64,000 bases of DNA, taken from positions 1,511,001 to 1,575,000 of the forward strand of contig CM065184.1 in NCBI GenBank assembly GCA_033026295.1, in the 5' to 3' direction. Under the pieces are notes generated by a model. It was given only the letters and a program-made list of their open reading frames with translations, was not told the origin of the DNA and did not search any database. Positions within the stretch are counted from its first letter, which is position 1, and each line of letters begins with the position of its first letter. Of the stretch, positions 12,601 through 25,955 are shown piece after piece. Made by a program: the position numbers and the translations under genes. The DNA comes from Channa striata. Lineage: Eukaryota; Chordata; Actinopteri; Anabantiformes; Channidae.

Positions 12601-15600
12601 AATCTCAAATTAAGTCTTCGAAATTGGGACTGTCCAAGAAACTGACCATTGATTTACTATGTGGGGAAGTGAAAATGTCCATCTGTAAAATACAACAATG
12701 GCCATTTGTACAGACACATATTACTGGAGTTGGACAGAGGTTATTGGGATGGAAATTGTCAATCCTATAATCAGTGCAGTAGAATATTCTGAGGAGTGAC
12801 ACTGTCCCTGAACTGCCTAAAAACATCGCCGACAGCTGCTTTCTGAAGAAACACAGATTACCTACACACTGTGGTGTCCCTGAACACACTTTGCCTGCAG
12901 CTTTTAAAAGCAGCAGATGCTACAATAGTGTTTTTTTAATTTAAACCTCACGGACAAAGTACAATGATCCAGTTAAAGTCTGACAATCAAATGTCCATAA
13001 TTTGAGAACAATATGACAATAAGATTGTGGACACTCTGTAAGACAGATTGCTGCTGTCGTGGTTCACCTAAAAGATTCATTTGTAGAGATTTGGTCATGT
13101 GCGACCTAGACATCACCAATGGCTATGTCAGGAGGGACTTATTTGGCACCAGAAATGTGGCTGTGGACCTAAGTTTAGACTGTTGTTTCTCCTGTCAAAA
13201 TGCAGGAAAAGTCTGTGATTTGCTAAAATGGTTATGGGCCCCTGGAAACAAACTACGAACAGGCACTCGGCTCCCACAGTTTGTTCAAAAAACACTGTCA
13301 AACATTCGCTTTCACTTGTGGATAATTTCAGTCCTTTTATCTTTATGCTAATGTGGCTTTCAATGCACATGCAGCCGTGTAGGTCAGCTAGAATGGACTT
13401 GGGTAAAATGAGACAAAATTTGTGCAGACTCTGGACAATGGAGTCTTGGGCAAAGCTGTCTGCAGGTTAGAAGATGTCTGTGGTTCCGATCTGCTCCAGC
13501 TGAGCTGCATTTATCTGTGTGTGTACAGTGCAGTGTTTTATCAGGGTCAGGGTGTGGCTGTGTGTGGACAGTGAACAGGGGAGGTTTCCTTTGAGTCAAC
13601 TTTCATGTTTTGGCATCTCCGTTTGTTTCAGATACTTTTGCCACAACACATCACGGATACTGTCATATTTAGATGCAGTGGTGCAGCACAATCTGTAAAT
13701 ATAAGTTCTGGATTAATCTTGAAAGTGGCTCAGTGGCACCTGAGTGTCTATGTTTGTGTCAGTGTGCACGGGTTGAAGTGGTGTGCTCGTGCCAGTTGCC
13801 CTGGACTAAAATGAACCAAAACTTAAACTTATACACCAGAAGAATGATGAGCCAAATCCATTTGCATGACTATGGTTTCTCCCTCTCTGCGTGACCCACC
13901 CTGACACACTCATTAGTCAGAGGACTGCTGTCTGCTGGCCGTGTGTCAGTACCTCAGCATAACTGCAGCGGTTCAGTCAGGAGGAGGGGGAAAACAGAGG
14001 ATTGTGAATTCCTGGGGGTAAATTCCCACACTTATGCGCTGACTGCCAAGGGCTGCCACCCACTGATAATTTGCATAAATAAATATTCAGTAATTATGCA
14101 GAGACCTTGCACATGCAAGGTCACAGCAAAACCTGATATTATTTTCTTTGTCATGTTCAAAACTGCAAACCTTTATACCCTAGGTAAAGCTATTGTGTTT
14201 AGACATGGAAACAGAATTACACCTACAGTTAATACAGACTGTTTTGATGGAGCATTCAGGGGACTCAGCGACGTTATTGGACGCTTCAGGAGTGCCACTA
14301 TTTGATGCCAAGCGAAGGACTTTACTTACACATAACCACTGTGTTAGAGTTACGCACAAAAACGTCAGGGTAAAGTTTAGTTACAAGATAAATTAAATCA
14401 AATCAAATCAGAATGCACACACGTACTTCCTTTCTAAAGTAACCATGCGCAGCACATTCTGTTACAACCATCATTGAAACACGCAACATCTCACACTAGA
14501 GGTAAACTTGTATTTTACAGCAGGACAGTGTTCTGTCCTCCTCTAAACCGGAATGTTGTTGGGCCTTTGTACCAGCAGCCAAAAATTCCAAAAATGAAGA
14601 TTCATATTATTGGTTGGGAACATCTACAAGCCGTAGTAAACATTAAAACCTTCACCTAGTTTTTAGACGCTCAAAAGTTTGTGAGGAGCTTGAGTTGGTT
14701 TGACTGGTCACATAAAAGAAAACTGTCCCATGCGAGACCTGGGTTTCAGTTCAGTGTGTAAAACTGTTGTTGTTGTGACTGATGTGATGTCTAGTGACTA
14801 AGCCTAAGCCGGAGGTTTTACTGTCCAATCCCAACCAAATCTACACATCTTAGGGTGAAATACACACAAGCCGCCATTGTGGTGTGTGTTGTGTGTGCCT
14901 GGTGCCAAAACGGCGATGTTTCAACTAGCACCTGCCTCCTATGTAGTGGCATTCATTAAACAAATGGTACTGTGGGTCATAGGAGAGGCAGAAAAAAATC
15001 TGTACCCATACCAAGTTCCAATACTAATTCAAAATACTTACACAGGGACTTAGGGCCAAAGAGCGGGGCACAGAAAGGATCCAGGTCAGACAGACAGGCA
15101 AACAAACAGGTGGACAGACAGGTCCATAGTGAGACAGGCTGGAAATCCAAGACAATTTAGAAGACTGGAGAGTCAACTAGTATGAAGAACAGGAAGACTG
15201 AGTGAGTGCGAGTCAGGTGGATATAGCCAGATCAACAGGTGTTATGACTCAAGTGACTGACCACAAAGTCAAAGGAAGTGAGAGGGAAATCTGCCAAGAA
15301 AGAGAAAAAGGAAGTTGGGAAAACAAAGATTGAATGGGGGCAAGATGGTAATGGGACAGGTGGAAACCTCAGTTGGCCTGGACTTTGTCAGCCACAGCTG
15401 AGTTACTTTAGTCCTATTCAGACATACACGGGAATCCAGACATAATCCAGACTTTATTTGGAGGGCGTGTACTCGTTCAGAAGAACGTGTACTAATATTG
15501 CAAAAACTTAGTATATATCAATTTAGTAATTTGGTAGTGCTTCCTCCATCCCCATCAAGGAAAACACTGTCAATGTGACAACACTGCTCAAAGTCCCCAA

Positions 15601-18600
15601 GCACCAACCCGTGTCCAATTATACGGAATATTGTTGGGGAGTTAGTCCACCAATTTAGTCCAGATTGAAATGATTGAGCAGATTGCACACACACCCCTCA
15701 CCCACCCTCAGAATGAAATTCAATGACTTATTGATTAACTGACTTTAAGTCAAGTGCCATCATCAGTTTTCAGATCCAACTTTGAAATTGCTCCTTTCCA
15801 CAAACCTCGCCTCTGCTGTTAGCGTGTCTTTCTTCCTTATTGGAAAGTGTTAGTATGTCGATGGCAATACTTGGGAAGAACAGCAATAGTTCCCACAGAA
15901 ACGCCTCACGGGTGGTTCAAGCTGGTGGTCGTTAAATATTCCTAGATAGGAATCTACACCTGCAGAAAAGTATGCGAGCATAAAATGGCAATTCAAATAT
16001 TAACTGGAAATTCAGTGTTTAATTTGGCCATGTGATTTGACAGACACTTTGCATTTGACAGAGTGACGGTGTTCCTGCAGTGTTTTTACAGGGTTCCTAC
16101 CTCCCAGCTAATGCAGTGAAACCAAGCTCTACATCTGTGTTTGCCTTAAAGTTGCTGTCGCACTGTAGCAATAGCAAGTAGCATTTAACCAGTGACGTGC
16201 GGTCAGCGAAGGCAGGAGAGGCCATACCAAAAATGTAAAATCTAAAAAATTATTAAATGATTATATGTATTCAGCGATTTGCACTATGAAGTTATTTATA
16301 AAGTTTTATCTTACTTAGATAAGATTTAGATTATTTTTTTATTTGTTGCTTATTTTTTTATTCCAAACTGCTGAATTGTGCAGTGTTTTTTTGTGTGTAG
16401 CGTGTTTCTTGTGCTTAGCAATCATAAAACGGTTGCAAAGAGGCACTAAGTGAATCACTTAGTTCTCCTGCCTCAGGATTGGGGGCGCTCCTGATCCCAG
16501 TGATTCTTCCTGCGACGTCCCCTAACTGCTGCCAATCAAACGGTGAATGTGCTCTGGTTCATATGTTTGTAAATCTGATTGTGATAAAGTAAGTGCCTCA
16601 CAAGCCATGAACCCCCCACACGTCACTGCATTTAACACTCCTTTTGTTGGAGTCCATGCTGATTGTCCTCTGATTGCCTTCATTGGTCAGAGTTAGCCAG
16701 TCAGAGGCAGGGAAGGGGCGGAGCAGGTGTAGCCGGAGAGGCCTGACAGACTGACACCGATTTGAGTTTTGACACCAACAGAGTGAAGTAAATGCAAGTA
16801 AATGCAAATGCACCAGAATGAATGTTCTGAAATAGGCCAGAAAACCAAAGACTTTCATTCATTTTTCTAATGAAAAATTGCGAGACCAAACTGCATATCA
16901 ACGTGCTATTTGAATAAAAACTGTAAAAACATGTCAATTTAAAATACAATAGATCTAGCTTTCATTTAAAATGTTCAAACTTTGCATGCTGATTTGTTCA
17001 TTCGAAATTGCATTTTTAAAGCGAGCATTGAATTGCCAGTTGCAAAACCAATTGCCTTTTGCTTTTACGTGTCCTTTCCTTAAAAACAACTAAACTAAAG
17101 CTATCAAAGAAATGTAGCAGGAAAGAAATATTTCCCTCTGAAATGTAGCAAAAGTGAGTAAAAGTAACTGCTAAGGACAAAGGTAGGTCTGAACGGGGGA
17201 GTGACTGTCTAGTATTTACACCACCTGTACTGGAACATCACATGAAAAAAGACAACTGACGAGGTGAGACGTTTATACTGAGCCGAGGGAGGAAGTACCA
17301 CCAGCATTTCTCTTACGCTCATCATCAGCTTTAAATGCGTAACAGCAGAGCCCCACCGAGTCCTGAATTTCAAGACCATCAGTCATTAAAAATGCTAAAT
17401 TACATAATGGGGCAATAACAGTCACGTCAAACACAGACAAAGTGCGGATCGCTGGCAGAAGAATAGAGAGCAGTTTGTCATCATCAGGCAAAGTGACCAT
17501 TCAGAAACAGTTTCCATCTACAGCTAACCGCAGGCTGCCGTCCTTCACGAGGTTGTCTTCAAGTGTTTCACTCGTCTTTTCCCCGGCGCCATCTCTGAGC
17601 GATGGATTCTGTCAGTGAAAGCTCTGCCCGAGGTGGAGGCAAAAAGATGTAAAAAGAACTCATTGTGTCTCACCTCCAGCCTCAGACAACATACGTGTGT
17701 CATGTGAATGACGTGGTCTCCGCTCACGTGTTGACGGGGACAAGGTTAAGTAGAGCAGGCCGGGTTCACTTCACATCTCAGCTATCGAAGAGGATTAGTA
17801 GATGACTGCCATAAGTATTTGTACAGAACGTCGTGGAATAAGACTTATTTTTTACCTTTTACCAAACGTGCATCTTTTTGCTTTCACTGTTGTGATGTCA
17901 GCCAGTTTTCCTCATGAACTAATTTTCCTAATCAGATTGATAAAATCTGCTCTGGCCTGCAAACTACTGTATTGACGAGCAGCTTCACTTCCCTCGGACT
18001 TTCTCAGGCACACCCCTGTGGAAAATGAATTTCATATCATAGTCATTAGATACACTAATGCACCTTTTCTGCTTGCAATAATCGACATATAATTTGCTGT
18101 TAATCACCTTTTCTCCATCTCTGTCCTGGTCCCTTTTCCTTCCCTGTACTCGTCTCCCTCCTGGTCCCTCCTTTCAGGTTTTGCTGTGAACCTCCAGGTG
18201 ATCCTGGCAAACCCACGGGCACAGTTCAAGCGCCGCGGCTCTCAGCCGGGAATGCAGGAGTCCGACTTCCTCAAGCAGATAACCAAGGTCATGGAGTTGG
18301 AGCCCAAGGCCAATAATTGCACCCGGGTCAGTAAGCAGACATCACTGTCACCATGGCAACAGATTGAAAAGTCTTTGCGTTGGTGTAATAAAGACAGTCA
18401 AAAAGACTGCGTTTGCTGCTCGCGGCTTAATACTCGAATATAGGACATTTATTATTTGTTGTCTTAATTGCTAGTAGCCATGCTCACAGCTAAAAACAGT
18501 GTCCACATCATTTTTGCAGTAATATCATCAGGTGTGTATTTATAACCACCACCACAATGGATTTAAAATGGCATAACAGACACTCGGCTTTAGGGTTTGC

Positions 18601-21600
18601 CCACTATAAGATTTATATTGTTTTGGTGGCTCATCAAACATTTGGACAGTTTGCGGCTGTGTTTTATTCCATCTTTAATCCATTTAAAGGGTAGTGGGAA
18701 AAGGCTCACAAGTTTCTTTCTGTTACCTACTGTTGGAATCTGCCGCTGCCGAGTCTTTATTAGGCTGAAAAGCCACAATAAATCCATTCAAGAGATATTA
18801 CGAACATGTCATACGGCTAAATAAAGTGTCTGGTTCATTTTTAAAAAGAAAGAAAACACTGATGAGCCCTGGAAAATCAACTGGCCTGAAAGACCACAGA
18901 GAACACGTGAGAGTTCTGTCCGCAATGAAGAAAAACGGCTGGCCCCAGTGCATAGTTCAGTTGCTCAACTGACCTTTTATAATAACAAATCTTTTTTACA
19001 TTAAAGAAGTACCAGCCACTCAAGCCCATATCAAACCAGAAACAGCTGGTGACATGAACAGAAAATCATCTGACCAGACTGGACCATTTAGACTGGATCT
19101 ATGGGTGGACAGGACAATTCCATCAAAGGATGCAGCCTCCAAATTGAGAACTTGACTTCAGTCAGTCAGTAACTATCCGAGCTAGTACTGTCAAGTGAAG
19201 TAAAAAAAAAAAAATCAAATTAATTACATGTTCTGTGATTAATTAGTCTGACTGAATCGCAAATGTGCATTTTTGCTGTGACAGTATTGATATTAAATAG
19301 ATTTTTCTTTTTTTTTCACGTTGCTTATTGCAGTCAGTGCTAATTTCGCAGTGTGGGACTGATCAGATTTCTAATAAGGATGTTGGTGGGTGACAAACAC
19401 TAGGGTTTCATAAACGTCTGTCTTGGTCTAGCACTTGTGTGTTTGTGTGAGGCCGATATTAAAGTGCAGCAATAATAATGGCCATCACGGCAGTAACTAA
19501 CCATGGGGCACTTCTCCCCGCTACGGAGAGCATGAGTCATGCTTTGAGCTGGTGGCACGGTCTAAGCTTGGACTCACAGCTTGAATTGGACAGAAATGGC
19601 TTTATAGTGTTTTCAAGTCGTGTTCTTAGACAGCTTAGATCGATGCAGCTCATCTCAAATCACTGCAGCCCCTGTTGGCACTTGGTTTTATGAAGCCACT
19701 CATCTTATTGACAACCATCAGAGACTCGCCTCAAAGGGCTTTTGGTGATACATTTTATTGCAGTGGGTTTTCACCTTTTAAGGAATACACGGGCTAAAAG
19801 TGTCATATCTACTGTTGTTTGAAAGTCGGTACATCAATTCATTTGCAAGCTTTGTGTTTTGCTTTCAACTCTATCACACATTTTAACGTTGGTCCTTCAT
19901 AGCCTGATAATCAGAGTGAACTGTCATTTAGTTTCACATCATTATCGAGTCATGCTCATTTTTTTTGTTCCTCCTTTTGGGAGGAGGAATTATTTTTGCT
20001 GTAATTAATCAGCAGTGACCGACATATCTATGACATCAGTGTCATTTTCAAATGCGACAAACATGTTCAGCCCGATAAGAATTAAAGGCCAAAACAAGCT
20101 GCATATTTTTGCCGCTCTTGTCGCTGTTTGTTTCCACTTATGTGGTCTTTCTCTCACATTTTCTGTGATTGTGGCACAAAAACACAACAAGGTGTTATTT
20201 TAATGATTGGAATAGGTGTTTTGGAGTCGCAGAAAATTATTCAGCTTCTTACTGTAGCACCAGTCACAATCTATATCCCAGACGTGACATTTGATTTTTC
20301 TTCATGAAACAAATGTTACAAACTCGGAATAGCTCAAATAAAGAAAGATTTTATCATGGCATATGCAGATAATTGTAGGTGTCTCAATTTAGGTTTTTGA
20401 AAAGTCCTCATGAAAAGTACTGGCATTGTAGTTAGTGTCCAAATCACTGTCCTCAGCCTAAAGACTTCACTAAAATCCTTTTCTGAGTTAATAGAAATTT
20501 ATCATGTCTCTAAACATCTGTATTAAACCACGGACAGGTGGTGGAGACCTGCTCGGACTCTGACTGGTTTCAAATACGTTGGACGCAGAAATGGAAATCT
20601 GACTGGGCACATAAGGGGACAGATCACAGGAAGTACCACCGGCTCACTCAGGAGCTTTGTCTGGGTAATGGTCACTTCATGGCTTATGTTAGTTAGTCTA
20701 AGCCTTTCATTATTGTTGCATTGTTGCTTTTTATACCACTCCTGATGACGTTAATAACGGATCCATGTCTTAACTCCTTAAAGTCACATGGGAATAAGTG
20801 TGTTTAAGGGAGGGGGCAGTGGCGCAGAACGGCCCCGACTGATGTTAAGCCTCAACCAACACACAGCTTTGCTTCTCAGTTTTGTTGATTTCTCCGTGGA
20901 GAAAAGCGCAGCGAGTGGCTGCTCTGCCTGGAATCAGCACATGTGAAATCTAAATTTACTGCTTCACTGTATGTGAGCAGGTCACATAGTTGCACTGCAA
21001 CTCCCTGGTGGGTTATGGGTAAAAGTTTCCTGCAGGGAATAGGATAAAGACCCTCGGGGTGGCTGGATCATCATTTACAGCTGCCTGCTGCTGCTGCTGC
21101 TGCAGACTGCTCTGTGTTGAAAGTATCATCATCATTATCAGCGCCATTACACTAATGGAGGTGCCCTGCTGCTGATATTAATACAGGCCATTAGCGAGCT
21201 GTGACATCATCAGTCATCACCCAGCACAGCACGAGAAACACATCACATCACATCGGTGTTACAAAGGCAGCAGGATGTGACATCAGCAGTCGAGAAGCCT
21301 CTTTTGTGCAGTTAGAAGAGGTGACAGAACTTCTCAGGTACTTTTTACATGTGACCTTTGACATCCTGGCTCTCAACTGTTACGTTCAAGGTGACACTTA
21401 AAGATGACATCAGCACTGAAGTTGGAGCTAAAAAAACAAACCAAATGCACATATATATATTAACTAAGCCTAAACAGCAAGTGGCAACTCAGTGTGATGT
21501 AATCATATCAAGTGGATTATTTCCAAAGGTCACGTATTTTATTGGGAAATTTTCTGTGTCACCATTAAGTTCCAGAGGAAGTAAAGTAGAACAAAATGAA

Positions 21601-22336
21601 TCGGCAGCAACTACGAAAAATATTAACTTGACTAATTTGCAATTTCCTTCTAAAATACTTCTAAATGCAAAATGGATTTTGAGCTCCATCACTTGAACAT
21701 CTCATGTGAAAAATGCTTATACAATGTTTATATGGGCACCTGATCACAAATACAGTATCATCCATCTGTTCTCATGGGACAGGATGCAGGGTCCACTGGA
21801 CAGGTCTCCAGTCCATCTAAGGGCCAACAGAGAGACACAGACGGTTGCACCTATTGGCAATTTAGACTCACCAATTATTCTAACAGCAATGTCTTTGGAG
21901 GAAACCAACAGAACTGTCGGGTGGACTTGAAGCAGGGACTCTTTATCTGTGAAGAAGCAGCACTTACCACTTCACCACTGTGCCGCCCTCACAAACATCT
22001 GTCCGGTCAAATTTTGTTAGTTAGGAGTGAAACAAACATCTGGGTATATAGCCGTCCTATTAATTTAATCTCAAATAAAACACACCATTACACTGTTTAA
22101 GCTGAGCTGGTTCAGGAGGTGACCGTATTCTGTGGTGCACCTGACCATTGTCGCGGTTGCAAAATGAAAGGAGAGCTACACCCTCCTCTCACAGACACAC
22201 CCACACACACACACAACTTGATGACACTCTGATGAAATATTAGCCAAATAAAAGTTGCCACTGTATCTATGAAAAAGTGATTGTACTTTATCCTGCAGTT
22301 TAATTCATTGTTCATCAGTCTGCCAAGAAGAATTCA

Positions 22337-22370
<34 letters not shown>

Positions 22371-25300
22371 ACACTCATAAACAGATGCATTGACATGATT
22401 TGACATCAGGAATCAGTCTTGGGAAAAAATATGAAATACTGAAGTGGAAACGTAACACCATGCTACTACTGTTCAAGCTGCTGTGTCCTGGAAAGTCCTC
22501 ATCTTTCGTCGCGTCCTTCCACCTTAACTTCCCAACATGCCACAGCATCAGACATTGTTGGGACCAAGTCCTTTGGTGTGATAGTGTCAGTATTGGACGC
22601 TCCAGGAGTGCCACTAGTTGACGCCACATGGAGGATTATATATACTTTACACACCCCAAAAAACTACATTAACCCTGTTGATAGGGTTAGGCACAAAAAC
22701 AGGTACGTTTAAGTTAGAACAAAAATTACATTAAAACAACATGCAACAATCTGTGACAACAACACACACATGTGCTTCGTTCATCAATAAAGTGAACATC
22801 TTGCACTAGAGTGGAACCCTGGTCTCCTGTGGTCTCCACCACCCCGTCCACCTCTCTATGAGACTTCTTCCACTTCATAATGCATGTCACTGCTTTAAAC
22901 ATCAAAAACTGAAGCGTTAGCCTTTCCGTTGAACTACACTGAAAGCTCGGAGCATCGATCACAGATGTGAACAGGAACTCTAAGTGTCTGCTTGTAACGC
23001 AGAGGGGACTGGACAAAGTGGTGCTTTTTGATGCCTCTGGAATGAGAACGGTGTGGTCTACAAGGTACAAGGCTACCCACTGAACCCTAAGTATGGGTGG
23101 ATAGGTAGTTAATAATGCCCCAATGAATGGTGGGATAACAGTCAAGTTGGCTGAGTGGCGTAAAAAATAATATTAGAAAAAAAAAAAATCTGTTTTACGA
23201 TTAAGTGTGTTCTTATTGTAACTTGTCTCTAAGGTCACATTTCATTAACTGAACAAAGAATTAGCCAGAGAATCCTGCTTGTGGCAAACGTGACATATTT
23301 GAGTAATCATGAATTGTTCACGTTAACAAATGTCAAATTAATCAGATAAGAATAAAATGTCATCGTCGTTCCAGTTCATCAGCCACAACAATATACTAAT
23401 GACTCATGGTCACGTGAGGAAAATGCACAATACAGCGACGTAATCAGTTATTGTTCCGGTTTTGTTGATCGGTGAAGCTCAGTCCTGACAGAACTGTAAC
23501 TATCTGTGATGGCTCCCTTTTTTTTCTGGGTCTGGCCGCTCTCATATCTCAATAGATGCTCTCATCAGCAGCTGTGACACACCCCAACTCCTAGATAGCT
23601 TTGAGGACGTTATCTGGGATCAGATCACAGAAACTGAATCCCGAGCTTGACAATGGAGCCCCGAAATGCTCATCTGATGGCCAGGGTCAGTATCTGGAGA
23701 TGGCTGACAGGAGACGTAATGTAGTTAGAGCAGGAAAGTAATGGCAACAGACAGCAGTGACAGGACAAGAAAGAAGGGAGGGGTGGGGGGAGGGGGACAG
23801 GGACAGATGGAGACAAATGATAGCACAGGGGGAAGACGAGATGGAGAAGAGGGGAGTTACATTTAAAGTCTGTGTAGAGAAACAAGGAAAAGGTAGATGG
23901 ACAGATTTTTAGCAGATGACCAAAGAAATGAAGGGGACACGGGACGATCTCTCTGCTGCCCTGGGCTGAAAGACACTTGTGCATTTGTTTGTTCATTGCA
24001 TTGACTGGACACATGAATGTCTCATTACTATTGGGTCCAGTTTCATTCACAAATAGATTTTATGCTTTTTTGTCTTTCTGTCCCATTACACAATAATTTG
24101 GGGTCAGGAGAAATTTGATCTGATAGATAGCAGGTGAAAAAAAAGAACAATTCGATAATACCCGGGCAAACCCCATCCACTGAGGACGATGGTGTGTGGT
24201 GATAAAAAGCTTCAGAACAGCTGGTGATGTGTTAGGTGCAGTGGTGAGAATCAAGAGCAGCATTCCTTCAACATCCTCCATCCTGAAGGTGACGTCACTG
24301 CATTTTAATGCAGCTTCCCCTTGATGAGCATCTTTTTTTTTCACTCTCAATCTCTGCAGTGAAAAACAAAGCGAGTAGATTCCAGCCAAGTTGAGCACGA
24401 AAGTCCATGATGGTTTGGTGTCACAATCGTCACTTGAGCACAAGGCTCTAGTTTTCTCCATCCAGCAGGATTTAGTGGTTCACCTTTAAACGACTGTACC
24501 TACTCTAGATTTTTGCACAGTTCTGTGTTTAATGGGGCTTCATCCAAAGTTCGGCCGACAGAGCATTAATAGGATAAATGATGGCTGTTCTCATTTCCTG
24601 TGTTTACCGGAATTTATCAGTGTTTTAAGATACGATAAGAATTATTAGTCCAACTGTGGGGACATTTCCACATTCTGTGCCAGCTCGGCAGTTGTCCTTT
24701 GGTGAACCGCAGTTTTTAAAGGCTGTTTTTTTTCTGTCACAGTAAATTACTGCACATAAAAGGTAAGTGAGAAACCAGCATCACAATGATCAGGTTTTTC
24801 TTCACTGACTCTGCGTTGGTTTCAGCTGGAATCAAGTTGAACTGGCTCTTGACTGACTGTAGGCGAACTGCGATAGAACATTTTGGCACAGAGCTGAGCA
24901 TGTCTCAACTGGAACTGGCATACAGATGAGTTTGTGCTCTGCATTGTAGAGGAATGGTAGCTCTTACTTGGGTTACTATTGTAAACTAACACAAAACCTA
25001 TCACAGAAGTTGTAAAACATTTCCATAAAGTAAAACATTAAAGAATTTACCCAAAGAAAATTAGGAACTAAAATGTCATTAAACTATTAGTTCTAATCAG
25101 TAAAGTTAAACACATTCATCAGTCTGTTCACTGCGAAGACACGTCAACCAGGTTATTTGACACATATGAATTTTAGGCTGCACTTCCTCTGATATTTACA
25201 ATTTGCATTATTTAATTAAGTGGACTGAAAATGCAAAAAGCAACTCAGAGTATCGGTGTGTTGTTAATGTTTTTACTTTACTTTACTAGGTGCAGTGTTA

Positions 25301-25903
25301 AAATGTTTTATCTTCCCAACCTGTAGAATATTTTTCACACCACCACCTTTATCCTCTTCTAAAATGTCTAATATTAAACCTAAAATAAAGTAAAATGAAA
25401 TCAAAATGAGTCCAGGAAATAAAAAACCAGACTGAAACCAATAAAACTACCAGTGAAAGCATCAAAAATTAAACAGAAGTTCAGCGCCACATAACTTCTT
25501 GCAACAGAGTAGCGTACAGTGTAACGCTGCAGTGCGAGGGAATTTACGCTTTGTTCCGATTGGCTGAAGGTGAACTGGAGCTTCACACTGTCACCTATGA
25601 ACATCCAGGACTGAGGAGTGCTCCAGCACAATTGTCTCTCCACTGCTACTCTACAAATTTCTCCTGCTGATGGGGAGAAACAAGGCTGTCCTGCCCTCAT
25701 CCTATTAAGGAAAAGAAAGCTCTAACCTGGCCAAGCCTTTTGTCTCTACGATGCCTGAGGGAGACAGAGCAAAGAGAGAGGACGGAGAGGTAAAAACGAG
25801 TGCAGAGCCACGAGAGAAAAAGTGGACGTGATAAATGAGGAAAAAAAAAGAGAGTAAACTATAGGAACCGACAGAGAGAGGTGTGTGAGTCCAGGGGACC
25901 TGG

Positions 25904-25955
<52 letters not shown>

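Larger units (their letters stand above)
5424..18177 (+). other. b3gat2 intron (12.75 kb)
   Basis: GTAAAG donor and CTTTCAG acceptor. Contents recognised: a SINE fragment near 6830, a head-to-head SINE pair at 7975-8400, a (CA)n at 9620-9658, a dispersed repeat at about 14240-14500, a hAT-type miniature element at 16190-16628 and a dispersed repeat at 16640-16830. Between these, 10,100-14,000 and 14,700-16,100 show no gene or repeat that I can name. Confidence 0.75.

Noticed and set aside
12605..13470. Overlapping frames on both strands suggesting a gene
   Set aside because: No consistent splice sites, domain or composition; frames on opposite strands overlap, as expected by chance.
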